A stretch of DNA of 9,767 nucleotides, taken from contig DAOWDO010000052.1 in the NCBI GenBank assembly GCA_030638985.1, forward strand, positions 1 through 9,767. The letters run 5' to 3'. This DNA comes from Dehalococcoidia bacterium. GTDB lineage: Bacteria; Chloroflexota; Dehalococcoidia; Dehalococcoidales; DAOWLH01. A model generated the notes under the pieces. The model was not told the DNA's origin and ran no database searches. It saw only the letters and a program-made list of their open reading frames with translations. Shown piece after piece: positions 1 to 6,357 of this stretch. How positions within the stretch are numbered: the stretch's first letter is position 1; each line of letters starts with the position of its first letter. A program made the position numbers and the translations under genes.

Positions 1-1325
1 AGGAAGTTCTGCGGGTGGGGGTAGTCGGCACCCCAGCCCCAGTAAAACATCTCGTCCTTCTCCTGTTTCAGGTGGTAGACAAACTCCTCCGGCTCCAGTT
101 GTCTCACTGACACCTCCACCCCCAGATTGGTCTGCCACATATGGATTATGGCCACCAGGTCCTGGGGAATCAGGCCTCCCCAGCCGGAAATGGTGATGGA
201 GATGGGGGGCAGGTTGGCTACATCGCCGTAACTGGAGGCAGCTATCAGTTCTTTGGCTGCGGCAGCGTCAAAGTCAATCCCTGCCAGGTCTTTATTGAAA
301 CCGGGCATACCCGGCGGCAGTATGCCGTAGGCTGCCGTTAGCATGTCCTTGAACACCAGCGATACCAGTTTCTCCCTGTCGATGGCCTGGGTGAAAGCAC
401 GGCGGATATTTACGTCATCAAATGGTGGCTTCTGATGATTAAAGCCAATGTAGGTCATGCTCAACTCCGGGACGATGCTCAGTTCCTGGTAGAAGTCGCC
501 TCCGATGTCGGTGACCTTCTCTATATTGGATAAATCAACATGGGCAACATCAATCTGGCCGGTCTCGTACAGGTTCATGGGCAGACCCGCCCACAGGTGG
601 AAGATGACCTGCTCAACGCCGAGGAAACTGCTGAGAGGGTTGTAGAACTCGTTTCTCTCCAGTACCAGCTTCTGGTTCTGCTGCCACTCCTTCAGCTTGA
701 AGGGGCCAGTGCCGTTGGGCTGGCGCCACCATTCGTGTCCCTGGGCTACATTGGCGCTGTCGACGACGAAACTGGCGACATAGGTCAGCTTGTCCAGGAA
801 GTAGGACTTGGGTTCGTCAATGGTAACCCTCAGGGTATGGTCATCAATGACCTCGACGCCACTCAGTTTCTCACTTTCACCGGCCAGCACCTGGCCGGCG
901 CCAACGATATCACCCAGATAGGTGGCCGCTGTCTGGGAGCCGGTAGCCGGGGAAAGAGCCCTTTCCCATGAGTACTTAAAATTACGGGCAGTAACCGGGC
1001 GGCCGTCATGGAAGCGGGCCAGTGTGCTCAGATAGAAGGTGTACGTTCTGCCGTCGGGGCCTATGTCCCAGTCACTGGCGATATCCGGTGCCGGTTGCAG
1101 GTTTTCGTCCAGGCGGACCAGACCGCTGAATATCTGGAGGATGTATTCGTTGGAGGTGGCATCCCCGGCGATTGCCGGGTCGAGAGTCAGCGGGTCGATG
1201 TTGTAAAGATTGAGGACACTACCGGAGGGGCTGCCGGTGTCTGTTGCCCCGGGCTGGCAGCCGGCGGTGACCAACAACCCACATATCAGCAGTGCTGAAA
1301 GAAGAAAATATGCTATTCTTTTCAT
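1..1325 (-). CDS. ABC transporter family 5 solute-binding lipoprotein, OppA/DppA-like (3' end cut by window)
   Basis: Extracytoplasmic binding protein that captures oligopeptides or a similar solute for an ABC importer. It is expected to be lipid-anchored outside the membrane. The visible 441 residues start MKRIAYFLLSALLICG and carry a lipobox (TAGC) with the lipidated Cys at residue 23. Family 5 signatures are clear: FHDGRPVTA near 105-113, a TGPFKL segment near 206-211, and YIGFNHQKPPFDDVNIRRAF at 292-311 followed by TQAIDREKL. The WGWGADYPHPQNF end at 429-441 is typical of the lobe near the C-terminus. Family members are usually 500-600 residues, so roughly 60-150 are missing beyond position 1. 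The ATG lies 12 nt after the radC stop with a weak GGA Shine-Dalgarno, so the gene probably belongs to the nfi-led operon. The substrate cannot be read from sequence, and no permease or ATPase gene is in view. Confidence 0.93.
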   Translation of the reverse strand, partial: MKRIAYFLLSALLICGLLVTAGCQPGATDTGSPSGSVLNLYNIDPLTLDPAIAGDATSNEYILQIFSGLVRLDENLQPAPDIASDWDIGPDGRTYTFYLSTLARFHDGRPVTARNFKYSWERALSPATGSQTAATYLGDIVGAGQVLAGESEKLSGVEVIDDHTLRVTIDEPKSYFLDKLTYVASFVVDSANVAQGHEWWRQPNGTGPFKLKEWQQNQKLVLERNEFYNPLSSFLGVEQVIFHLWAGLPMNLYETGQIDVAHVDLSNIEKVTDIGGDFYQELSIVPELSMTYIGFNHQKPPFDDVNIRRAFTQAIDREKLVSLVFKDMLTAAYGILPPGMPGFNKDLAGIDFDAAAAKELIAASSYGDVANLPPISITISGWGGLIPQDLVAIIHMWQTNLGVEVSVRQLEPEEFVYHLKQEKDEMFYWGWGADYPHPQNF

Positions 1326-1337
1326 ATTTAGAGTCCG

Positions 1338-2027
1338 CTAGAACAATCCCTGCCTCTTGAGGCTCAGATAGCTCCTGTCGCCGATGATAATATGGTCCAG
1401 AACGTCTATACCCATAATTTCACCGGCTTGCACCAGTCTTTTTGTTAACATTATGTCATCTTCAGAGGCGGTGGTATCCCCTGAGGGGTGATTATGAACA
1501 AAGATAACCGAGGCCGCACTGGCTGATAGCGCCTCCCGGAACACCTCTCTGGGGTGCACGATGCTGGCATCGAGGCTGCCTATCGATATTTCAGGGGCCT
1601 TTATCAACCGGCTGCGGCTGTCAAGCAGGATGGCCAGGAAGTGCTCTTCCTTCTTGCCCTTCAGTCTTCCCTGGACCAGGTTGGCCACGTCTTTCGGTGT
1701 CTTGACGAATGGTCTGGCGGTGTTTCCCGAATAGCTATTCACGCGGCCGGCCAGTTCGAAGGCGGCCTTGAACTGGGATGCCTTGGCCAGGCCGATTCCT
1801 CTTATCTGGGACAGCTCTTCCAGTGAGGCGTCGGCGATTCCCTTGAGGTTGTCAAAACGGCTCAGCAATCTTTGTGCTGTTACCATTACCGATTCACCGG
1901 CGATACCGCGCCCCAGAATCAGGGCCAGTAGCTCCTGGGCCGAAAGCGACTCGGCGCCATGTTTTTGTAGCCTCTCACGAGGTCTTTCAGCGATTGGTAG
2001 GTCGTGGATGGTAAACGACTTCTTCAT
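1338..2027 (-). CDS. radC: RadC family JAB/MPN domain protein
   Basis: The protein has 229 residues, the usual length for the family. An N-terminal UPF0758 region (residues 1-60) is followed by a helix-hairpin-helix element around 70-92 (ELSQIRGIGLAKASQFKAA) and an MPN/JAB domain from about 107 to the end. The metal-binding JAMM pattern HxH-x7-S-x2-D is complete at H178, H180, S188 and D191, within HNHPSGDTTASEDD. RadC was once linked to DNA repair, but its biochemical role remains unsettled, so a function in repair is only family lore. I chose the ATG at 2027 (MKKSFTIHDLP) because a GGAGG Shine-Dalgarno (2036-2040) lies 8 nt upstream. The alternative ATG at 2042 overlaps the upstream stop as TAATG and has no good Shine-Dalgarno. 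The gene sits 14 nt after the metallopeptidase gene and 12 nt before the solute-binding protein gene. Confidence 0.95.
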   Translation of the reverse strand: MKKSFTIHDLPIAERPRERLQKHGAESLSAQELLALILGRGIAGESVMVTAQRLLSRFDNLKGIADASLEELSQIRGIGLAKASQFKAAFELAGRVNSYSGNTARPFVKTPKDVANLVQGRLKGKKEEHFLAILLDSRSRLIKAPEISIGSLDASIVHPREVFREALSASAASVIFVHNHPSGDTTASEDDIMLTKRLVQAGEIMGIDVLDHIIIGDRSYLSLKRQGLF

Positions 2028-2041
2028 TTGCCTCGCCTCCA

Positions 2042-3238
2042 TTATCGTTCTCCGGCGACCAGCCACAGACCTAAAAGGAGGGTAGCCGCCAGTATGGAGA
2101 AGGAGGCCACCTGTGATGGGGCTGTTGTATTAACCACTGGCTGATACTTATCGGTTATGGAGGCCTGCCACCTGTCATCAAGGCCGTCCATGTCAAATCC
2201 GTAGACGTCCATCAGGGCACCGTCGCCGGTGCTGCCCTGCTTGAAGGTGCCGAGCAGGGCAAACATCTTGTCCTGCCCGTAGCTGTTGATGAGGAAGTTG
2301 ACCAGGCTGTAGCTCTGTGCGTAGGAAAGATATGACTGGGCGGCGAAGGCGGAGAAGGAGCTGGCCAGGGTGCGCACTGAAATGAGTGCGTCATCGGCTA
2401 CCGCCTGTCGCAGATAGGATTGATATGAATCCTGTAGCTGCCCTTCAGCGTACATGGACAGGCCCTCGTTCAGCCAGGTGGGTATATAGTTGTAGGGGTT
2501 GAAGACCATCTGGTTGGTTACCAGGTGGGCCAGTTCGTGCACCAGTGCCCGCTTGCCCCACTCTATGGCGTTCGGGGCTATGCCGAGGACGATGGTGCCT
2601 AACTGGATATAGGCGGCGCCACCGGTCCATTCCTGGGGGAAAATCATGGCCCCCTGTAAATCGCCTGAGCTGGCGTAGATGTATATCCTAACCGGTTTTT
2701 CCAGATAGGCTCCGGTTTCCTCACTTAGACGGGTCAGACCCTGCCGGGCGGCAGACATCAGCTCCCCGGCGAAAGAATCATCGCCCGCATACCAGTAAAG
2801 GGTGATAGCGTCCTCGGTTAGGCTGTGCCACAAATAGCGGTCATCGTCGAAAGGGAGCTGCTGCCGGGCGGTTGTATACTCGTTGCCCTGGATGTCGGTC
2901 ATTGTCCACCAGTAATCAATTACACTGCCGGAGGGCAGACCGCCGATCTTTCTCATATCCAGCGCCCAGCTGACGGTTACGCTGGTGCTGGGGATAATGT
3001 CAAAGATTATTTCACTGGTTACCCGGGCGAAGCTCTCACGGTCAATCAAATAGTGGAGGCGGACGTCTTCAATCTCAGCCTGGCTCTCGATGGCCAGATT
3101 GAAGTCGAGGGTTGTCGGGAACACCGCCCTGGCCGATTCTCCGGGCAGTGTTATTTCAATCGGCTGGGCCAGTACCGGGCTTAGCACCGCCGGTAGCAGA
3201 ATCAGGGCTATTGCCAGAATAATAGCCTTTTTAATCAT
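2042..3238 (-). CDS. Exported, membrane-anchored MA-like zinc metallopeptidase
   Basis: The protein has 398 residues. A Sec signal peptide spans residues 1-24 (MIKK, then a hydrophobic run ending SPVLA). Residues 25-140 look like an extracellular beta-rich domain. The catalytic region holds HELAH at 234-238, with H234 and H238 as zinc ligands and E235 as the general base. WLNEG at 255-259 follows 20 residues later and supplies the probable third ligand E258. This spacing fits the gluzincin-type peptidase MA-like family. A C-terminal hydrophobic segment at about 378-395 ending in AGER would anchor the protein, leaving nearly all of it outside the cell. The start overlaps the prfB end by 8 nt, which suggests translational coupling. 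The stop TAA is followed at once by the radC Shine-Dalgarno. The substrate is unknown. Placement in the family is secure at motif level, but a physiological role would be a guess. Confidence 0.85.
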   Translation of the reverse strand: MIKKAIILAIALILLPAVLSPVLAQPIEITLPGESARAVFPTTLDFNLAIESQAEIEDVRLHYLIDRESFARVTSEIIFDIIPSTSVTVSWALDMRKIGGLPSGSVIDYWWTMTDIQGNEYTTARQQLPFDDDRYLWHSLTEDAITLYWYAGDDSFAGELMSAARQGLTRLSEETGAYLEKPVRIYIYASSGDLQGAMIFPQEWTGGAAYIQLGTIVLGIAPNAIEWGKRALVHELAHLVTNQMVFNPYNYIPTWLNEGLSMYAEGQLQDSYQSYLRQAVADDALISVRTLASSFSAFAAQSYLSYAQSYSLVNFLINSYGQDKMFALLGTFKQGSTGDGALMDVYGFDMDGLDDRWQASITDKYQPVVNTTAPSQVASFSILAATLLLGLWLVAGER

Positions 3239-4338
3239 TCTTCTTACTCAATCCAGACCTGAGGTAGGCGGAGATGAAGCCGTCCAGTTCACCGTCCAGA
3301 ACGGCCTCGGTATCACTCGTCTGGTAATCGGTTCGGTGGTCCTTCACCAGTCTGTAGGGATGAAGAATATAGCTTCTAATCTGGTTGCCCCAGCCGGCGA
3401 CGACATGTTTTCCTTTTAGTTTGGCTCTCTTTTCTTCTCTTCTGGCCATCTCCAGCTTGAGTAACCGGGCGCTTAAGATTCTCATGGCGATATCCTTGTT
3501 CTGGTGCTGGGAACGCTCACTCTGACAGGTAACAGTGATACCGGTGGACAGATGGGTAATCCTGACGGCGCTGCTTGTCTTTTGCATGTGCTGCCCGCCA
3601 GGGCCACTGGACCTGAAAGTTTCAATCTTAAGGTCATCAGGGGACAGTTTCAGGTCAAAATCCGATTCGGCTTCTGGCATCACTTCAACCAGAACAAAGG
3701 AAGTGTGGCGAGCGTGGTCGGCGTCAAAGGGGGAAAGGCGGATGAGCCGGTGTACGCCGTGTTCTGATTTCAGGTAGCCGAAGCTGCATTCACCGCTAAT
3801 TTCAACGGTGGCACTCTTTATACCGGCTTCTTCAACGCGGGACACGTCCAGAACTTCGGTCTTGTAGTTGTGGCGCTCAGCCCAGCGCAGGTACATCCTG
3901 AGCAGCATTTCGGCCCAGTCCTGTGATTCAACACCCCCGGCTCCGGCGTGGATAGCCAGTATGGCGCTGTGGTTGTCGTATTCGCCACTGAAGGCCAACT
4001 GGAATTCCAGCTCATCAAGATGAGCGCTGATGGTGGCCACCTCGGATTGAAGCTCGGTATAGAGAGAGGAGTCTTCCGACTCAGATTCAAGCGAGGTAAG
4101 CTCGGTAAGCTCAGCCACTCTTTTTTCCAGGCTGCGCCATCTGTCAATACTCTTTTTTGATTCAGACAGTCGGCGCATAATCCGCTGTGCTTTGGTAGAG
4201 TCCTGCCAGAAATCGGGCAGGGCCACCTGTTTCTCAAGTCCGGCTATCCCCTTCTCCATGGCAGCTATGTCAAAGATGCACCATTGCCATCGATATTCTT
4301 TTCCGCAGACTGTCCAAGTCGTCTTTTAGTTCTGGCAC
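3231..4338 (-). CDS. prfB: Peptide chain release factor 2, expressed by programmed +1 frameshift
   Basis: RF2 reads UAA and UGA stop codons and triggers peptide release. The reading is a join: 4338-4273 (22 codons from GTG), skip base 4272, then 4271-3231. The zero frame ends CAT CTT TGA C. Slipping by one base at CTT gives CTT GAC and enters the long frame, for a product of 368 residues, close to the 365 of the E. coli protein. The codon-recognition tripeptide SPF, diagnostic of RF2 rather than RF1, is at 202-204, and the catalytic GGQ is at 247-249 in SGPGGQHMQKTSSAVR. The GTG start has AGGAG (4345-4349) 6 nt upstream, overlapping the nfi stop TAG; the gap between the genes is 9 nt. The ATG at 4259 lacks a Shine-Dalgarno and would drop the N-terminal helix, so it is not the likely start. 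High RF2 should favour termination at codon 23 and so lower its own synthesis, as established for E. coli prfB. Confidence 0.95.
4269..4284 (-). promoter_or_regulatory. prfB: prfB +1 programmed ribosomal frameshift site
   Basis: On the minus strand the motif CTTTGAC occupies 4275-4269, with the in-frame TGA at 4272-4270 as codon 23. It matches the conserved bacterial prfB slip site exactly. A GGTG at 4282-4279, which can pair with the CACC of the anti-Shine-Dalgarno, ends 3 nt before CTT. That is the spacing of the stimulatory internal Shine-Dalgarno in E. coli prfB, although the match here is shorter. Both frames are intact on each side of the site, so this is recoding and not a sequencing error or a pseudogene. 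Confidence 0.93.
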
Positions 4339-4347
4339 TGTCTTCTC

Positions 4348-5040
4348 CTAGCGTGACGTGGTTACTTCCTCTAAATTCACATTGCCACCAGCCGCCAGGT
4401 GGGCCAGGCGTGTTGGCTCTGGCAGGCGATAGCCGCGGCAACAGTGTAACACCCAGTAGATGGCGCGCTCAAGGTTAATTTTGTGGCCGGTAGAAACATA
4501 ACAGGGCTTGACCCCTCTTTTAGTGCGCAGGGCAACGCCTGTAGTTTCACCTCTGTCTGTTACCTCGGTGTAACTGCCGGGCTCCTCGGCCGGCTCCGCA
4601 TGGCTGCCGCAGAGCCGGGACTTGGCACAGCCGATAGTGGGTATATCAAGGAAGAGCCCGAGATGGCAGGCGATGCCCAGTCGCCTGGGGTGGGCTATGC
4701 CGTGTCCATCAACCATTACCAGGTCGGGGGGATGGGATAGCTTTCGGCAGGCGGCCAGCATCAGCGGCGACTCCCGGAAGGATAAAAGCCCTGGGATATA
4801 GGGGAAATCAAGCCTGTCCTGAGCTATGGCCATCTCCACTGTTTGCAGCCCGGGGTAGCTGAGAACGACCACCGCCGCCTGTGCTATCCCCTGATCTCCA
4901 CCAGTGGCGATATCAACGCCGGCGATAAATTGAGGTGCGGCGACATCGCCGGTTTTAGATACTTCCTTGGACAGATGTCTCTGCACCTCCATGGCCTCGC
5001 CTGGGCTCATCTGCCAGCTATGCCAGCTTTCAATCTCCAC
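4348..5040 (-). CDS. nfi: Endonuclease V (deoxyinosine 3' endonuclease)
   Basis: The enzyme nicks DNA at the second phosphodiester bond 3' to deoxyinosine, starting repair of deaminated adenine. The protein has 230 residues, close to the roughly 225 of the Thermotoga enzyme. Catalytic acidic residues are in place: D43 in AGVDIA, E90 in LLSFRES and D111 in MVDGHGIAHPRRLGIACHLG. The strand-separating wedge PYIPG is at 80-84, and a conserved lysine is at K140 (CAKSRL). The C-terminal GHKI and PEPTRLAH segments are also typical. The start is a GTG at 5040: the N-terminus (MEIESWHSWQMSPGEAMEVQ) resembles the Thermotoga protein from the first residue, so an internal ATG such as codon 17 is less likely. 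There is no Shine-Dalgarno because a promoter -10 box ends only 6 nt upstream. The stop TAG merges with the prfB Shine-Dalgarno, and nfi appears to be the first gene of a five-gene operon. Confidence 0.95.
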   Translation of the reverse strand: MEIESWHSWQMSPGEAMEVQRHLSKEVSKTGDVAAPQFIAGVDIATGGDQGIAQAAVVVLSYPGLQTVEMAIAQDRLDFPYIPGLLSFRESPLMLAACRKLSHPPDLVMVDGHGIAHPRRLGIACHLGLFLDIPTIGCAKSRLCGSHAEPAEEPGSYTEVTDRGETTGVALRTKRGVKPCYVSTGHKINLERAIYWVLHCCRGYRLPEPTRLAHLAAGGNVNLEEVTTSR

Positions 5041-5046
5041 GGTCTA

Positions 5047-5076
5047 ATTATAGCGATAAAACAAACCCGATGACAA
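5047..5076 (-). promoter_or_regulatory. Sigma70-type promoter for the nfi-prfB operon
   Basis: On the minus strand a -35 element TTGTCA (5076-5071, five of six consensus bases) and a perfect -10 element TATAAT (5052-5047) are separated by 18 nt. A start point about 7 nt below the -10 falls at about 5040, the G of the nfi GTG codon. The predicted transcript would therefore be leaderless or have only a few untranslated bases. Confidence 0.75.
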
Positions 5077-5104
5077 CAGAGCGGGAGAACAAATTCCATC
5101 GCTA

Positions 5105-5133
5105 TTGACAGTCACCCGCATATGTTGCATAAT
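5105..5133 (+). promoter_or_regulatory. Sigma70-type promoter for rpsP-khpA
   Basis: A perfect -35 element TTGACA (5105-5110) and a -10 element CATAAT (5128-5133, five of six) are separated by an ideal 17 nt. Transcription should begin near 5140, leaving a leader of about 13 nt with a GAAGGG Shine-Dalgarno (5143-5148) before the rpsP ATG. It is divergent from the nfi promoter, with 28 bp between the two -35 elements. Confidence 0.8.
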
Positions 5134-5152
5134 GACTGCACAGAAGGGAAAT

Positions 5153-5422
5153 ATGGTAAAGATTAGGCTCAGGCGAACGGGTTCCCCAAAGAAGCCAAAC
5201 TATCGGCTGGTAGTGGCTGATTCCCGCTCTCCCCGGGATGGAGCGTTTATTTGCGTTATCGGGCATTACAATCCCCTTACCGACCCGGAAATAGTGGTCA
5301 TTAATGAAGAAGAAGCCCTGAAATGGCTTAGGCAGGGTGCCCAACCCACGGTTACCGCCAACAGGCTGCTAACCAAGGCAGGCGTTATGGAAAAGTTTAA
5401 GGCAATAAAGGAGAAAACATGA
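5153..5422 (+). CDS. rpsP: 30S ribosomal protein S16
   Basis: S16 is a small-subunit protein that helps fold the 5' domain of 16S rRNA during 30S assembly. The protein has 89 residues, the normal length. The classic N-terminus MVKIRLRRTGSPKKPNYRLV is followed by VADSRSPRDG (21-30) and IGHYNPLTDP (36-45), and the end QPTVTANRLLTKAG also fits the family. The ATG at 5153 is chosen because it gives the conserved N-terminus and has GAAGGG a few bases upstream. A longer frame from 5105 would start inside the promoter -35 box and is rejected. The stop overlaps the khpA start as ATGA, pointing to translational coupling. Confidence 0.97.
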   Translation: MVKIRLRRTGSPKKPNYRLVVADSRSPRDGAFICVIGHYNPLTDPEIVVINEEEALKWLRQGAQPTVTANRLLTKAGVMEKFKAIKEKT

Positions 5423-5646
5423 AGGATCTAGTCGAGTACATTGCCAAATCTCTGGTCAACGCGCCCGATGACGTGGTGGTGACTGAGGAAGAAGGAGAGG
5501 ACGGCATAATTCTAAAATTACAGGTTGCCGACGAGGATAAGGGTAGGATTATCGGCAAGCAGGGTCGTATAGCTCAGGCGATGCGTACCCTGATAAGAGT
5601 CAAGGCAGCCAAGGCCGGCTCCAGAGCCACACTTGAAATTATCTAG
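5419..5646 (+). CDS. khpA: KH domain RNA-binding protein KhpA (YlqC family)
   Basis: This small RNA-binding protein is made of one KH domain. It has 75 residues, typical of the family. The nucleic-acid-binding GxxG loop is GKQG at 46-49 within GRIIGKQGRIAQAMRTLI, and the preceding segment (VVVTEEEGEDGIILKLQVADED) is the usual beta-hairpin. An AAGGAG Shine-Dalgarno (5408-5413) lies 5 nt before the ATG, inside the end of rpsP, and the genes overlap by 4 nt. Pairing with rpsP is common across bacteria, usually followed by rimM and trmD, which are absent here. KhpA partners with KhpB in some Firmicutes. No khpB is in this window, so such a partnership is only a family-level expectation. Confidence 0.93.
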   Translation: MKDLVEYIAKSLVNAPDDVVVTEEEGEDGIILKLQVADEDKGRIIGKQGRIAQAMRTLIRVKAAKAGSRATLEII

Positions 5647-5907
5647 ATAGCTTTAGGATATTATAGACCTAGCATTCTCAGGCAGAACTGTTCCATTCCA
5701 GGTAGCGGGTCCTCTTTTCGTCCATGCTTTTCCAGCCTGCGGAAATTAGTGGCGGATGTTATCCATTTTGTGCCTATTTGCTCTGAGCTTTGAGCAGCTT
5801 GGAGAAGACGTGCGGCTAATACCACTAAAACAACGGCTGCACTGTCAGTAATGGCACTGGACTTTCAGAAAGAGCCGCATAGCCCCGAACGATAGACGGA
5901 ACTTGTT
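5647..5907. other. Convergent intergenic region with no recognised gene
   Basis: These 261 bp separate the end of khpA (plus strand) from the end of atpC (minus strand). All six frames carry early stops or lack a start with a Shine-Dalgarno. Only weak dyads are visible: TGCTC/GAGCA at 5779-5783 and 5792-5796, and CGGCT/AGCCG at 5834-5838 and 5873-5877. Neither is followed by a T tract on either strand, so I cannot call an intrinsic terminator, although transcription from both sides should end here. Termination may be factor-dependent. A decayed gene cannot be excluded. Confidence 0.6.
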
Positions 5908-6333
5908 CTAGACCCCTGGTCTTCTTTTTCTGCGCCTGGCGGCGACCTTGAGCCTGATGAGCGAGCGGCGGAGAGATGCCTCGGTTCTGGCGAAATCGGC
6001 TCCTGGAACATACTTCTCGGCTAACCGCTGCTCGGCGCGCCGCTTGGCTTCTTCAGCCCGGGCGATATCAATATCGTCAGCCCTCTCGGCGGAGTCTGCC
6101 AGCACGATAACCCGGACTGGCCGCACCTCGAGAAAGCCGCCGGAAATGGCCAGCGAGAATTCCTCACTATCCTTCTTGGCGATTAATTCTCCGGGTTGCA
6201 GCATGGTCATCAACGGTGTGTGGTGCGGCAGTATTCCCAGCTGTCCCTCAACGCCGGGAGCGATGACCTCATCCACCTCATCGGAGTAGACCAGCCGCTC
6301 AGCGGTAACGATATCCAGCCTTATTTTGGCCAT
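5908..6333 (-). CDS. atpC: F1Fo ATP synthase epsilon subunit
   Basis: Epsilon is part of the central stalk of F1 and can inhibit ATP hydrolysis through its C-terminal helices. The protein has 141 residues, within the normal range. The N-terminal beta-sandwich (1-84) holds GVEGQLGILPHHTPLMTML at 27-45 and ISGGFLEV at 63-70. The C-terminal helical domain starts with IDIARA at 88-93, matching the I/L-D-x-x-R-A motif that binds ATP in the Bacillus PS3 protein. The C-terminus is strongly basic (RRRKRR at 133-138), which could contact the acidic EELSEED of beta; that is inference. The ATG is preceded by AGAGGA (6348-6343) with 9 nt spacing. The gene lies 22 nt after atpD and is the last gene of the operon. 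Confidence 0.97.
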   Translation of the reverse strand: MAKIRLDIVTAERLVYSDEVDEVIAPGVEGQLGILPHHTPLMTMLQPGELIAKKDSEEFSLAISGGFLEVRPVRVIVLADSAERADDIDIARAEEAKRRAEQRLAEKYVPGADFARTEASLRRSLIRLKVAARRRKRRPGV

Positions 6334-6340
6334 TATTTTA

Positions 6341-6357
6341 AGTCCTCTCTACGGACT
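6341..6357 (-). promoter_or_regulatory. Small hairpin overlapping the atpC ribosome binding site
   Basis: In the atpD-atpC gap the minus strand reads AGTCC, a 7-nt loop, then GGACT, forming a perfect 5-bp stem (6357-6353 with 6345-6341). The GGA of the atpC Shine-Dalgarno is in the stem and the rest is in the loop. The stem also includes two bases of the atpD stop codon, so a ribosome terminating on atpD would open it. A role in setting epsilon output is inference, and a 5-bp stem may be chance. Confidence 0.35.

Noticed and set aside
540..1298. Plus-strand open frames across the solute-binding protein gene (540-971, 1008-1298)
   Set aside because: They are antisense shadows of a continuous minus-strand frame with clear lipoprotein and family 5 motifs.
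2028..2066. Longer RadC starts at 2066 and 2042
   Set aside because: The first lies inside the upstream gene, the second overlaps its stop as TAATG without a Shine-Dalgarno; GGAGG is placed for the ATG at 2027.
4259..4338. Apparent frameshift in prfB as a sequencing error or pseudogene
   Set aside because: The break sits exactly at the conserved CTTTGAC site, with start, Shine-Dalgarno, length and motifs all as expected for programmed frameshifting.
5105..5152. Upstream extension of rpsP by 16 codons from TTG
   Set aside because: It begins in the -35 box of the promoter and adds residues absent from S16; the ATG at 5153 gives the conserved N-terminus.
5779..5796. TGCTC/GAGCA dyad as a terminator for rpsP-khpA or the atp operon
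   Set aside because: Only 5 bp of stem with an 8-nt loop and no T tract on either strand.
5661..5825. A 54-codon frame on the minus strand starting at GTG in the convergent intergenic region
   Set aside because: No Shine-Dalgarno, no recognisable motif and unremarkable composition; more likely chance than a gene.
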